Source: Circinella minor
Lineage: Eukaryota > Mucoromycota > Mucoromycetes > Mucorales > Lichtheimiaceae
Reading direction: 5' to 3'
Length of the DNA: 21,556 nt
NCBI GenBank assembly: GCA_016758965.1
Contig: JAEPRB010000443.1
Location: 1-21,556 of the forward strand
Positions 1-10,999 of the stretch are shown here, in pieces. Numbering within the stretch: position 1 is the stretch's first letter; every line of letters starts with the position of its first letter. Made by a program: the position numbers and the translations under genes. Below the pieces are notes generated by a model. That model had not been told where the DNA came from, ran no database searches, and saw only the letters and a list, made by a program, of their open reading frames with translations.

Positions 1-216
1 AACACCTTCACTGAGGTGTTGGGTTGTGGAGAAACCAAACACATTTTTTTGGGAATAGCTAGCCTTCCACCTTCTCGTGGTTATTCTCGTTAATCAAGTT
101 ATATTATTATTTCTTGAGAACTAAGAGGAGGCTTATTATCAATTATTATAATAAATAAAAATGTTATTATGGATTAATTTTTTTTTTACGGATGAAGCGG
201 TGTAATGTATATTTGT
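1..216 (+). repeat. Left copy of a direct repeat, cut by the window edge
   Basis: Bases 1-216 match 19561-19776 base for base except at three positions (111, 190 and 198), then the two sequences diverge. The repeat is in the same orientation as the right copy and may continue left of the window. It carries the last 30 codons, with stop at 91-93, of the open frame that is complete in the right copy. Beyond about position 217 both copies contain a similar short TAGTGTTG/GGAAGGGG patch in different order, which suggests indels or rearrangement at that edge. The family is not recognised; a dispersed repeat or transposon fragment is the likely nature. Confidence 0.9.
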
Positions 217-2206
217 CAGTGGGAGGGGTAGTGTTGGATCTATTTTGTAACGCTTGATACATCTTACTATAAGCGTATTATTGATATAAGAGAATAAGAG
301 GTGGATAAGATATTTATCGTGCCAACTAACGCTGGACCCTCTTTTTTTTTGTTGTCTGATAAATTGACAACTAGAATTTCTAAACTTTTTTACCTTCATC
401 ATAGTTACATGCATACATATGCAAGAATAACATAACTACGAAGTTGTATTGCTGGAAATGGTTATGCGACTATGAGTTCCTGGTCCAACTATACAACCAA
501 CAACAAAATCCACGTTTAGATACACAGACGTACACCAAGGACAATTATATTACATCAATAAAGTTTTGGGGGGTTGTTTCTCTCAACTTGTACAAAAATT
601 TTGCAAAGCATGGATCTTGGTTCATGTTGTCCTTTTCTTTCTTTCTTCTCTATGATACCTAAAACTTCTCTCCATATATATATTGTAAGAATAAAATATA
701 ATTTCATTATGTTTCTCTTACTTATAGTTACGGGTGATATACCGTCCAATATAGTAAATATGAACTAACGCATGCAACTTATGAGATTGTGCAGATTAGC
801 GACCACAAAAAAAAGAGTGGAAAAAAAGACGTTTTTCCCTAAAATTTTAATTCCCTTATTCATACATCTGATATCAAAGTGATTACTGTACAGATATCAA
901 AAGTAAATAAAAAAGAATACTACTGTACATGATCGTATTCGTTAGAACACGTCTGATAAATTTGTAAAGAATTAATCAATCAAAAGTAGAAAGCAAACAA
1001 AGTTATCAAATAAAGCAAACACAAATTTACAATTTTTTTTTGGAGATAGTATGAAATGAATAAAGAGGTGGAAAATAAATTATATTTAAAATCTAGCTTG
1101 CCATATTTAAAAAACTATGATATAATGTACGTAAGGAAAACAAAAAACTATTTACTTGATATGATTAAATATGTATCAGTGAAGCAAAAAAGACAACTAT
1201 GGTATAAAGCGTTATAATTTTTTTTATTACTGTGCACTACAACATTACTCTTTTATATGAAATAAAAACATACTATCTTTTTAATTATAACATTGATTCT
1301 CTATTTATGTATATTAAAATTTTCATGGATTGAAATGTTTATAGATTTGGAAGTGACATAGTGTCACAAAAAAGAATTCTCTAATCGACTACAAAACTCT
1401 TTAAGAATATTTTCGTGCTGAACAAGTTCGTTGTTTTCAATTTTCAGTTTTGAATATATATAAAACGTCGCTATTTAACATTATGCACAATAATACATGC
1501 GTAGCGAATACCAAAAAAAAAAAAAGCAGTTGAACATTTACATTTTGTGATACGTACTCTGTTGTTTTGAGATTATAAAACCCATCTCTATATTGATTAC
1601 ACGCAACTAGCATTATTGGTTATGAATCCATAAAAGTAACAAATACTGCTACGTACGTACAATCATGAACAACATGATAAGATAGCAAAATTATTTTATA
1701 AGTATCATACAGACATAAAAGTAAAACAAAGTAAATTCTTTTCTAGTTTATTAATACACCTTTTTCGCTGTTACGTACTACTATTATTATTACTGATACT
1801 ACTATTTTCTCTGTAACTATTATTACCTAGTTCATATTTATACGTAATTCCTAATAAAAAAAAAGTTAAAGAATAATATATATTAAAATCACTGAACTAT
1901 TTTTTTTTGTTTTATCATACAGTGTTAGGAGGAAAAAAATGTGTTCTATTATAATAATCAGCTTCATACAAAATGTGCAAAAATATAAAGAGAGAGAGCA
2001 AAAAAAAAAGGAAAAAAGAAACAAGCAAAGGGTATAAGTTATGTTGGGGTGATCGGTATACTAAGATAAGAAAATACTAGAATAATAATAAAGAAAACAA
2101 AAAAAAGAAACAAAAAAGAAGTAAAGGAAGGGAATGGAATGGAATGTGATTCGCGTATTTATATGTATGTGTAGAAGGAATTATTAAAGAACGAAAAGTG
2201 TGATGG
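217..2206. other. AT-rich intergenic region with no supportable gene
   Basis: This stretch is the downstream flank of the Bem3-like gene. It is mostly A/T with many homopolymer runs (for example A-runs near 1515, 1858 and 2000) and purine-rich patches near 1990-2130. A GC-richer island at about 444-662 has open frames in all three forward frames and partly on the reverse strand, including one of 72 codons. No family could be recognised and no splice context supports it, so it is not called a gene; a decayed repeat is possible. Repeated TACGTA words (for example near 1650) are noted without a function. No tRNA-like structure was seen. Confidence 0.6.
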
Positions 2207-5200
2207 TTATGTTATCGTCAAAAGTCGATTTGAAGAGTTATTAAAAGTGTCTGTTGTCTCGGAATTTGTTGATGATGGATAATGACGTCCTCTTATAGTA
2301 ATGGATGTTGATTTTTTATCATAATCATCAGACTCTTCTTCATCAACGTCTTTATCTTCATCGTCTGTAATACTACTGTCATCTTCTTGGATTTCTAAAT
2401 CTTCTACATCTGCATCATCATCCGAAATTATGGCATTACCTATATATACGATAATAATAATAGATTCATTAACTTATTATAAAGGCTTTGAAATATAAAC
2501 AAATTATGGCAGGAGTATAAGAAAATCAAAGCAGCTTTACCATTTTCTAATCCAACAATAGAAGAAGGTGCACCATCCATATAATGTACACTATTTCTAT
2601 TACTACGACCTTGTTCGTCGAGTAACATTTGCTGTAACCGACCATTACTATACCGTGGTCTAGGGGGAGGAGAAGGGGCGGGTTGTGTAGGATGTAATGA
2701 TCCAGCGAAATAATCGTTATTGTTTTGTCCTACTTGTTCTTGATCATCTTCTCCTTCTAATGCTTCTTCTTCTTCTTCTTCTTCTTGATTATTATCATCG
2801 TTGGTTGATGTTGTTGGAATAAGTAGTTTGTTGCTTTCGTATGTATCATTGGTTGTCCAGAAGATATATCGAAATTCACTCAAAAATAAATTAAAAATAC
2901 CAGCTGGTATTTGAAGTGTTGGAGAAAAAATAATTCCAACGTTACGTGCATTCATTTTGTTGATATCGGCATAGTTGATAACACGAATAAGATGAGAGCA
3001 TAATAGTCGGAGTAATGTGTAATTGGCAAGTGGAAGCATAGATACAAGTCTTCCAAGTTCTTGAACTCGTTCATCACGATCCACTAAATCTATTAATTAT
3101 TATTTTTTTCCTGATATATTAGAAAATGATAGTAATTATGACGAATGAATATACAAAAAGAATAGAAAGAAAAATCAATCATATTTACCAATAACAGGAA
3201 TAAATTCTTTAAGTAAATCATGTGTTAATACATTTCCAGGTAATTCCCGAAGCCACAGTTTCAAAAGACCAGCAACAGCATGAATGTCATGATATTCATC
3301 TGATTCAAGTAAATTAATATCGACACCTTTTATAAGTGTAAATTTTATATAAAAAAAAAAGTAGTTAGCCATATGTTGTGTAACTCTTAACTCCCAATCC
3401 TTATTAGAAAAAAAAATAGTAAAATATTTTCTCTTTACCTTGATCAAATTGTTGTTTTAAAGTCTTAATTTTGACAGCACTTCCACTTAAACGATAAATA
3501 CCTTCTTCTTGGGTCGCGTTCTTAGCTTCCAAATATTCAATACAACGATAAACTACAGCTGGTAATTCATAATTTTCAGAAATTTTACATACACGAATAG
3601 CTTCTTCTAGAGGAACACCAAATACATGGGATGTTGATTTTCCTCCTTTACTGTTATTATTGGTTTGATGAAATGGCGAAATAGGTTGTTCTGCTGAAGA
3701 AGCATCACTCGAGTTTCTTGTCAAAAATCCTCGAATACTATTAGTAGATGGTATACTCGTTCCCATATCGCCTGCAAATATTTTTTTTGCCCAGAATGTT
3801 CGTCGATTTCCTTTTTTCTTTTTACCATCACCGACATCTACATTTGGAGTTGTAATAATTGTTGATGATGATACATTGGCCAATGATTCATTATTACTGT
3901 TATTACTATTATGAGCTCCGCCGATATCAATCGAACCACGTCGTCGTGCAGCGGCAGCGGATACTGTTGTTGTAGTCGTTTTGTGCATATTAGGAAGATA
4001 AGCATGATCCATACTAGATCGTTGTCGAACGGCTGGTCGTTCATATACAGGTACAGAAACAACAGTTTCTGAATCACTGAATGGAGTTGTTGGTATAACA
4101 TTCGAATCAGCAGAACTGGAGCGCTGCGGATGATAATGAGAAGATGATACCCTGTAAGTGAATTTATTACTTTGATCCAAATCAATATTGAATTGACTTA
4201 AGGGCATGGCTGAAACAGGTTTAATATCATCTTTGGATACTTTTCTTGAAGCTGAAGGTGAAGCTGCGGGTGATATTGGTGATGACGACGACGCTTGTTG
4301 CAGTTGTGATGTGGATAATTGTTTATGTAACCCTGTTGTTGTGCCGTTACTGTTGCTAATGTTATTATTATTTTTAGATGCGGGTGCCATATTTGTCAAC
4401 TGAGTACTGTGATTATTATTGGTAGAATCAAAAACAGTAGGAGTACTTCCTCCACCCCAATTAAGATATTGTGTTAGTGCTTCTACCCATTGATCTCTTT
4501 CTTCATCCGATTCAGCACAAAGTAAATGACGATTCACACCACTACCAGGATTTGATGGTTTTTTTGGTTCTACTATCAAAAAAGCATGTCGCATTTCACT
4601 AGATGTTTGAGTATTGGACTGTGCATGCTGTCGAGCAATCTGGGTATCTGGAATATGGATCGTCCCTTGAAGAGTACCATCACGCTAAATATTTTTTTTT
4701 TTTTTTCGAAAGTCAGATTAAAAAAAATTTATGCTCCAAAAGAATCGGGAAGAAAAAAAAACAAGGGGTAAATAAATAATAAACAACAAAGCTTACACTT
4801 TCATAATATCGAAGTGTTGGTCCGTCTAGAACAAAATATCGAGTTCTCCATCCACTACCAAAACTTTTACCTCGTTTGGTTAAATATCCCTCTTTACGTC
4901 CTGGTATAGTAGACTGTAATTGAAAATTATTATCAAAAGAAAACTATTTTTTTTTTGTTTTATTTAATCCATGTCTCATACTCGATAATAAGTAAAAAAA
5001 AAACTTACTTGAGAAGACTCATCATTTCTATCAACTCTATTTGAACTTAAAAAATCAAAAAGTGAAGAAGCATCATGCCACGGTATGTCAATCATATGTT
5101 GTAAATATTTTTCAATAGCAATCTAAGAATATGATAATAATAATAATAATAACAGTAAGAATTCTCGTCAATCCCCTTGTTAATAATTTGCATTTACAAT

Positions 5201-6850
5201 AGGAATATTAATTATAATAAGAATAAAGAACGGATCGACAGCTTGCATCTATTTTAATCCATTCATTCCATTAATCATGTAAACTTACTTTTCTTTGATC
5301 CGCTTTATTTGGTGTATGTGTTGCAAATAATGCCTTGTCAGGCAATTTACTAATTTTCCCTGTTTTTGGTCTACCTTGCTGTTTAAGCTATTATCATAAA
5401 AATAAAGTCAGTCCAATGATGAATGACTTATAATACTGTTATTAACTCCTCCTCCCTCCCTCCCCCCCTTTTTTTTCCTCCTCGAATTCCTTTCTCATGA
5501 CACAGAATTTGTTATTTTTTTTTGTACCTTGCTATCTAATGCCAAAAAGTCCGAATATAATTTTTCTATACGCCAAAGTTCTCTTGCTATATCATCCATT
5601 TCCTTACGTACGGAAATAGTAAAAGAAATAACTCCTTTTCCTTTTGCATTGGTAGTAATATTAGAACCAAGTACTTTAATATCAATTCCTGCTAACGAAT
5701 TCTCTCCGGAAAGAGAAGAACAACAAGAATCATTCACTGTATTTGTTGGGGTAGTTTGGTGTTGATAATTCTTCTTTTGTTGTTGAGTAGTTGAGATGGC
5801 AGGATGAGATGATGCACGACGCACGTGTCGACGTTGCTGTAGTTGCTGTAACTGCTGTTGTGTCTTTTTTTGTGCAGGTGGTGTTGGAGGAGGTGGAGGC
5901 GGTGGTGGCCAAAGCCACGCGTCATCACTACTACTACTATTACTACTGCTGTTGCTACTATTGCTATTACAACCATTGTTATTTCGTCGTGTTGGTGCAG
6001 ATATTTTCCAAATGCCGTCTCGTTTTTGAGATTCTTGATATCGTGCGAATAATTGAGCGTCTTTATCCATTATAGCATTAACAGGTGAACTTATTCCAGT
6101 TGCACTATCTGTAGAACTTGGTGATGCAGGTCGACTATCACTGTTACTCATGGTTGTAATTGTTGGTGTTGTCCCTGTCGTCTTTGTTTTAGCCACAGGT
6201 AATGATGAAGATCGAGTATTAATATCTTTTCTGTTTTTTGAATTATTTTTATTATTGTTACGTTTTTTGCTGTTGTCACACAAACTATCAACACGATGGG
6301 GTGGTTCCTCTTTTAGATGTTGCCGGTAAGGAGATCGAGGTGGAGGAGTAGGTCCTTGTTGTTGTTGGTGATGCTGTTGTTGTCTTTGGCTATCACTACT
6401 GTTGTTACTGCTGTTACTATGACTACTATTAACTATAACAATATTATTATTATCTGTATCATCGCAATGATCGTTTATTAAACTATCACACCTGTCATGT
6501 TGTACAGAAGGTCGCGTGGCAGTAAGCGTGGTTGTTGATGGCGCTGTTACTGTGGTAATAGCTCCATCATTACTAATATCAATACTATTATTATTATTAT
6601 TACTATTATTATAATTATTGTTATTATTACGAGTCAATAAATTATCACGGTCAGCTGTTACTTTTGCTAAAGCTTTTTGAAGATCTTGAATGAGAAGTCG
6701 TTGTTTTTCAATGATCCTCCAAAGTTGATCTTCATTCTCTTGACTATTTATAGAAGAGTCAGTTATTAACGTTGACGTGGTTGTTTTTGTAGTTGAGGTA
6801 ACGTCGGACGGATTTTTACTATTGGCTGCTGGCGCAACTTTTGACGCCAT
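2207..6850 (-). CDS. BEM3: Bem3-like PX-PH-RhoGAP protein (Cdc42/Rho GTPase-activating protein)
   Basis: Eight exons: 6850-5528, 5387-5289, 5122-5009, 4913-4797, 4684-3439, 3326-3189, 3083-2541, 2439-2207 (3813 nt, 1270 aa). All introns are GT-AG with matching phases. Residues 38-74 form an N-terminal coiled coil (begins ENEDQLWRIIEKQRLLIQ). A long Asn/Ser/Gln/Thr-rich region follows, with an eight-proline run at 315-322. PX is about 389-505 (KLYSDF core), PH about 519-625 (KEGYLTKRG, WRTRYFVLDG) and RhoGAP about 906-1088. The GAP arginine finger is R949 in EEGIYRLSG, and the downstream NVGIIFSPTL block is intact. The C-terminus is acidic. In yeast, Bem3 acts on Cdc42 at polarity sites, with PX and PH binding phosphoinositides; the same role is inferred here. 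The start is the first Met of the open exon, preceded by T-rich sequence. The domain order and coiled coil separate it from simple RhoGAPs; the exact substrate GTPase is inferred. Confidence 0.93.
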
Positions 6851-7622
6851 GATTTATCATAAGTTTTTATATAATTTTTTTTTTTTAATTTATATAAAGT
6901 TATATTTTACTTTTTATTTTCTTTCTTTTTTCACAAAAAAAAAAAAAAAAAAAAAAAAAAGAGAGAAGGAAGGAAAGAAAAAAAATACAATTGAAAAGTG
7001 AGTGTGTGAGAGAGAAAGAGAGTAAAAAAAAAAGGGGGTAAAAAAAAAAGTTGTTCAAAAAAGAAAAATAAATATTTGAATTAAGGGGGGGAAGGGGATG
7101 CAGTGGGAAATAACTACAGATGAATGTCATTATATTCTTATATCTTATAAACTACGTACAATCATTTCAAAAGATACTGCGATACGTATTAAACCAAAAT
7201 ATTTATATGACACTTGCATTATTATTATTATTATTTGTTAATATGACCTTTTTTTTTACATGTTACAGTTTTTTAAAAAGACAAATAAAAGGTGCAGACT
7301 ATTTTATATATTCTAAGTAATATTATTAATAAATGACAAAAGTATTAACATAGGAGTAAAATTTCATTGATAAAAAAAGCTATAGATCTCGTTTTTTCTT
7401 TTATTATTCTCTTTTCTTCTTTAACTATTGAACTTGTTTTTTCTACTTTTATCATTTGACGTTTTTCTTAAGAAATGAAAGTAAACAAAAATCATGATTT
7501 TAATATGCACTAATAGCTTATAATCAACACATGTGTATCAAACAAAAGAACAAAAAAAAAAGCATGTGCATTTGTTGAAGCACAGACACGGAAAAGCTGA
7601 TGATATAGAATATTTGATAACC
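6851..7622 (-). promoter_or_regulatory. Upstream region of the Bem3-like gene with long T tracts
   Basis: On the coding strand the start codon is preceded by a 12-nt T run (6875-6886), a TATATAAA word (about 6889-6896), a 26-nt uninterrupted T tract (6935-6960) and CT-rich DNA up to about 7030. Poly(dT) tracts of this kind are common nucleosome-depleting elements in fungal promoters; promoter function here is inferred from position only. The rest of the gap is AT-rich, with a (TTA)n microsatellite at 7218-7235 and no gene seen. It must also contain the 3' end of the ADCK2-like transcript. Confidence 0.4.
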
Positions 7623-10573
7623 TCAGTACCACCAAAGATAATAAGCATCTTTTTCTTCACTCAAAAAGTCAATATAAACACTCTTTGATTCTATGTATGT
7701 ATGAGAGCCTGAGTATATATTACGTTTATTTTTATTATATAGTAGTCTATTAATATTAATATTATTATTATTATTACGTATTGTCAAGAGAAGGGAAAAG
7801 GTGGGAAACCATGTGTTATGAGTGTTGTATGTTTCATGTAATTTTTCCCATCCCTGAAGAAGAAAAAAAAAAGAAGTAATATGCAAGCTGAAATTAGATG
7901 TGAGATTGCTAATAATATGACAATAATTATAACAATAGTCAAAATGAGGGGTAGATTATGAGGGTAAAATATTGTTCCAATCGCGTGTGTAATAAGAGGA
8001 TATCGGGAAGGGGTGTGTGAGAAATAAAAAAGCAGGGAGTAAAAAAGTGGATGAAATATGTCGGTTTTTAATTGTTGAAACATAGAAAATCACTATAAAA
8101 TAAGAATGAATTTAAATTAGCATGAATATTCTCACTTGATCCGCCACACAATATTATTATTATTATTATTATTACTATACATACCACATCTGCAGCCATT
8201 CATTTTCTCTTTCATTTCTAACAAAAAGGTTACGTAACTCTAAGAATATCCATACTTTAAGCCAATGAGGCGCACTACCGTGCATTTGTACATCCTTGAC
8301 AACATCTATTGTCGCTTGCCCGTGATTTTTTATACTGTAATCACGTAAAACAGGTAGAGCACTCTTGAATAAATCCAAATCTGGATTTAATTGACGTCCA
8401 ATACCTTCCAAAAGCATAATACTAACCACAACATTGATAAAATCGCCTTCTAATTTCACATGGTGTGCTCGTACCATATTCATAGCATTGTGTAATAAAT
8501 TTCCGATCCTGACAGCCCCCAAGTTAAACGTATTGTGTTTGAGTCCCAAAATCAAATTTTGCATTTTCAGAGCAAATATGTCTGGATTAATTACTAATTC
8601 AGGTGTTCGACAACGTTCCACCATTAATTCACCTGCTCGATATCCATCAAATTCAGCAATAGATTGAAATAAATCCAAGAAATTACGTCGATTGACATCA
8701 TTTAATTCATTGACAAGTCCAACATCAATAAATACAAGACGTGGAGAATAACCTTCTTCTTTGAGAGCTAAAAGTTCCTTGTGCATTTCTACAGGATTAT
8801 CACTAACAGCGAGAATCCGCTCCACAGCTACTTCCCCATCGTCTTTAAGATAACGACCCATGGCTTTAGACCAAGCTTTTTGAAAGGGATGATGTGCTTT
8901 TGGTTTATAAAATTTGATCATGATATTTCCAGGATGAAGATCAGCATGAACAAAGTTATAAAAAATAAGCATATGCTAAAAAGTAATTTTAAAATCAGTC
9001 AAATTATTAAACAGATTTTGGTATTCATCTAATAAAAAAAAACACTTACCAGAAATGCATTTAACCCTATTGATAAATCAAAACAACGTCCAAACCCAAG
9101 GTCATTTTTATAAAGTCAATATATAATATTTTTCTCACATCCCATTAAATACAAAAGAAATTTAATTAACAACTTTACCAATATTTGCAATTTTATGGTC
9201 ATACACTTCAGTTATATCATCATCATTACATTGTTTTACATATTCTGCTTGACCCAAAAATGCATTTAATGGAATTCCATTTTCATATTCTTCAATCAAC
9301 ATATCTTTTGTTGTAAATGCCATAACAGGTTTTGGAAACTCGATATCCATTGTATTTGCAAATAAATTGTTGAATCGTTCCAAATGTTGTGCTTCAACAC
9401 GTAAATCCAATTGATCTCGCATCATTTCTCCGAAAACGTGAACTTCATCTGGTAATGATATCCAATGCATAGTAGGGATCAATGTTAAAGCTTTAGCAAA
9501 AAATTCCATAATTTTTAAATCACGGTGAACAATTTGACGTGCTTTTGGATGTAATACTTTGATAGCTACCGAAGTATGAATATTAATAGGTGTTTTACCA
9601 TCCACATCCAATGTTTGTACACAATCAGGTGTAATTATATTATCTTCAACCATAAATTGGTCGCGCATATATCGTACTAAGATATGGGGTCGTACTTTAG
9701 CTTTATAAACTTGAGCAATGGCACCTACACCCAATGGCTTCTCATCCAATTCACTAAATATTTCATGAAGATCTTGATTAAATGCTTCATAAAGTACTTT
9801 ACGTGTATGTGAAAATGGATGTGGATCGACACGAGAATGAAGTTTAGATAAACGTATGCATAATGCGAGTGGGAAAAGATCCGTGCGAGAGGCAATCCAT
9901 TGAGCCAACTTTTTTTCATTTTTATATAAAGGATTTTAGTATTTTCGTTTACTTATTTCTTGATCCTTTTTCCTAGTCTCATCCTGCTCCTCTCCCCTTT
10001 TCTTTTTCTACATATAAACCTTACCTTGATAAATGTAGGACCTGCACGTTCCATTTGTGCTGCTATTAAATCAAACCACCAAAGTGTTCCTATCCTTTCA
10101 TCCTGTTCTTCTTTAACACGACTTCCAACAAGTGTAATAGGTGTCGCCAATATAACAGGTGCAAAAATAAATACAATATGAATGAATCGTCTAAAAGTCA
10201 GCAAAGGTTCTAATAGCCATTCATTGAATATATGTAAAAGATTATGTAACAACTTTTCGAGTTTTGTTTGAGGTTGTTTTTCTATAGCTGATTCAATTTC
10301 AGAAGGTGTATTATGTTGTTTTCTTGTTGTTATTGTTGTTGGTTGAAATTCATTACTTATTGGATGGGTTTTTATAATGGGTATTGAACATATTAATGCC
10401 GGAGTCTGCAAAAGTCGGGAAGGGAATGTGATTGTGGTGGAATGTTGACGTTTTGCATAACTGGTTGTTGTTCGTCGTAATAACAAAGTATTTCCTTTGC
10501 TATAATAAGTATTAGCTGACCGACATTGTAAACAAATGGGGAGTCTTTTTGTTAAAGTTACACCTCGATTCAT
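7623..10573 (-). CDS. ADCK2: ADCK2/Cqd1-type UbiB-family (ABC1/aarF) mitochondrial kinase-like protein
   Basis: Certain exons: 10573-10025, 9908-9179, 9066-9050 (17 nt), then 8975 leftwards. The N-terminus is basic and Ser/Thr-rich with few acids, like a mitochondrial presequence, and a membrane segment spans about 130-149. The kinase-like core has the UbiB extension motif as KLAQ (183-186; the usual form is KxGQ), an Ala-rich loop GVGAIAQVY (243-251), VAIK lysine K300, HADLHPGN with D444 and N449, and the metal-binding IDVG with D516. The family is linked to coenzyme Q handling at the inner membrane; yeast Cqd1 and human ADCK2 are the nearest known relatives. The 3' end is uncertain. The preferred model ends exon 4 at 8181 and adds exons 7853-7778 and 7708-7623 (750 aa). 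Without splicing the frame stops at 8175 (698 aa). Kinase, ATPase or CoQ-transport activity is inferred from family. Confidence 0.88.
8153..8174. repeat. (TTA/TAA)n microsatellite
   Basis: About seven ATT units lie just beyond the 8175 stop of exon 4 of the ADCK2-like gene, inside the candidate 327-nt intron. Other short runs of the same unit occur at 7218-7235, about 7749-7776 and 16961-16983. Confidence 0.9.
9050..9066 (-). other. 17-nt microexon (exon 3) of the ADCK2-like gene
   Basis: The exon lies between an acceptor ending AATAG and a donor GTAAGT, with introns of 112 nt (9067-9178) and 74 nt (8976-9049). It converts phase 1 to phase 0 and encodes the end of IGLNAFL, directly before HMLIFYNFVHADLHPGN. 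Skipping it would shift the frame just before the catalytic loop. The block GLNAFLHML...HADLHPGN matches what is expected for ADCK-type proteins, so the exon is well supported. Confidence 0.88.
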
Positions 10574-10608
10574 TGGATAAATATAAAACTAGGGTGTTTG
10601 TTCAAACC

Positions 10609-10640
<32 letters not shown>

Positions 10641-10999
10641 TATATAAGTAAAATAAAAAAGTTGTATTAAACTCCTCTTCCTTTTCCTCTTCAATCGATT
10701 GAGGAAAAAGAATGAACTTTTTCAAAAGGTTAAAATACGCGGACCTCTAATAGATCTTTACTTTTCCGAATGACGGAAGACTTGAGTCATTCTGGTTATT
10801 TCACAAAAAAAGACAAGGTGTGTCAGAGAAAAAAAAGAAAAAGAAAAAAAAAACTTATCATGTGCAAATTATACTAATTGTTTACTTTTAGGTAACAAAT
10901 AATAATGATGTAATGCGTGTGTTATATTTATGCAAGTAGGTAAAAAAAAAAATTGATATATAAAAGTACATATTTCTTATGCAAACATATAAAATATTA
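10574..10999 (-). promoter_or_regulatory. Intergenic promoter region of the ADCK2-like gene
   Basis: This 426-bp gap separates the Rab-GAP stop from the ADCK2-like start, so it holds one gene's 3' end and the next gene's promoter. On the coding strand a 28-nt T tract (10609-10636) sits 36-63 bases before the ATG. Further up are a perfect 12-bp palindrome, TCAATCGATTGA (10691-10702), flanked by TTTTCC and GGAAAA arms, and a canonical AP-1/Gcn4-type TGAGTCA (10783-10789). The latter overlaps an inverted repeat with GAATGAC and GTCATTC arms (10768-10774 and 10786-10792). Binding by a bZIP factor is inferred from the motif alone. Confidence 0.35.

Noticed and set aside
139..414. 91-codon reverse open frame near the left edge
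   Set aside because: Lys/Asn/Ile-rich composition typical of random AT-rich DNA; it runs into the repeat and has no domain or splice context.
5791..6075. Forward open frames antisense to exon 1 of the Bem3-like gene (runs of Tyr, Cys, Thr, Val)
   Set aside because: These are mirror translations of the triplet repeats in the real exon.
7784..8083. 99-codon reverse open frame rich in Leu, Ile and Phe
   Set aside because: It is low-complexity and T-driven, lies in the candidate 327-nt intron of the ADCK2-like gene, and has no domain. Part of it overlaps a better-supported exon in another frame.
8068..8184. Alternative last exon of the ADCK2-like gene using donor 8184 and acceptor 8093
   Set aside because: Possible (GTATGT donor, CTAAT-like branch site), but it yields only an 8-residue tail without conserved character. 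Kept as an alternative in the findings.
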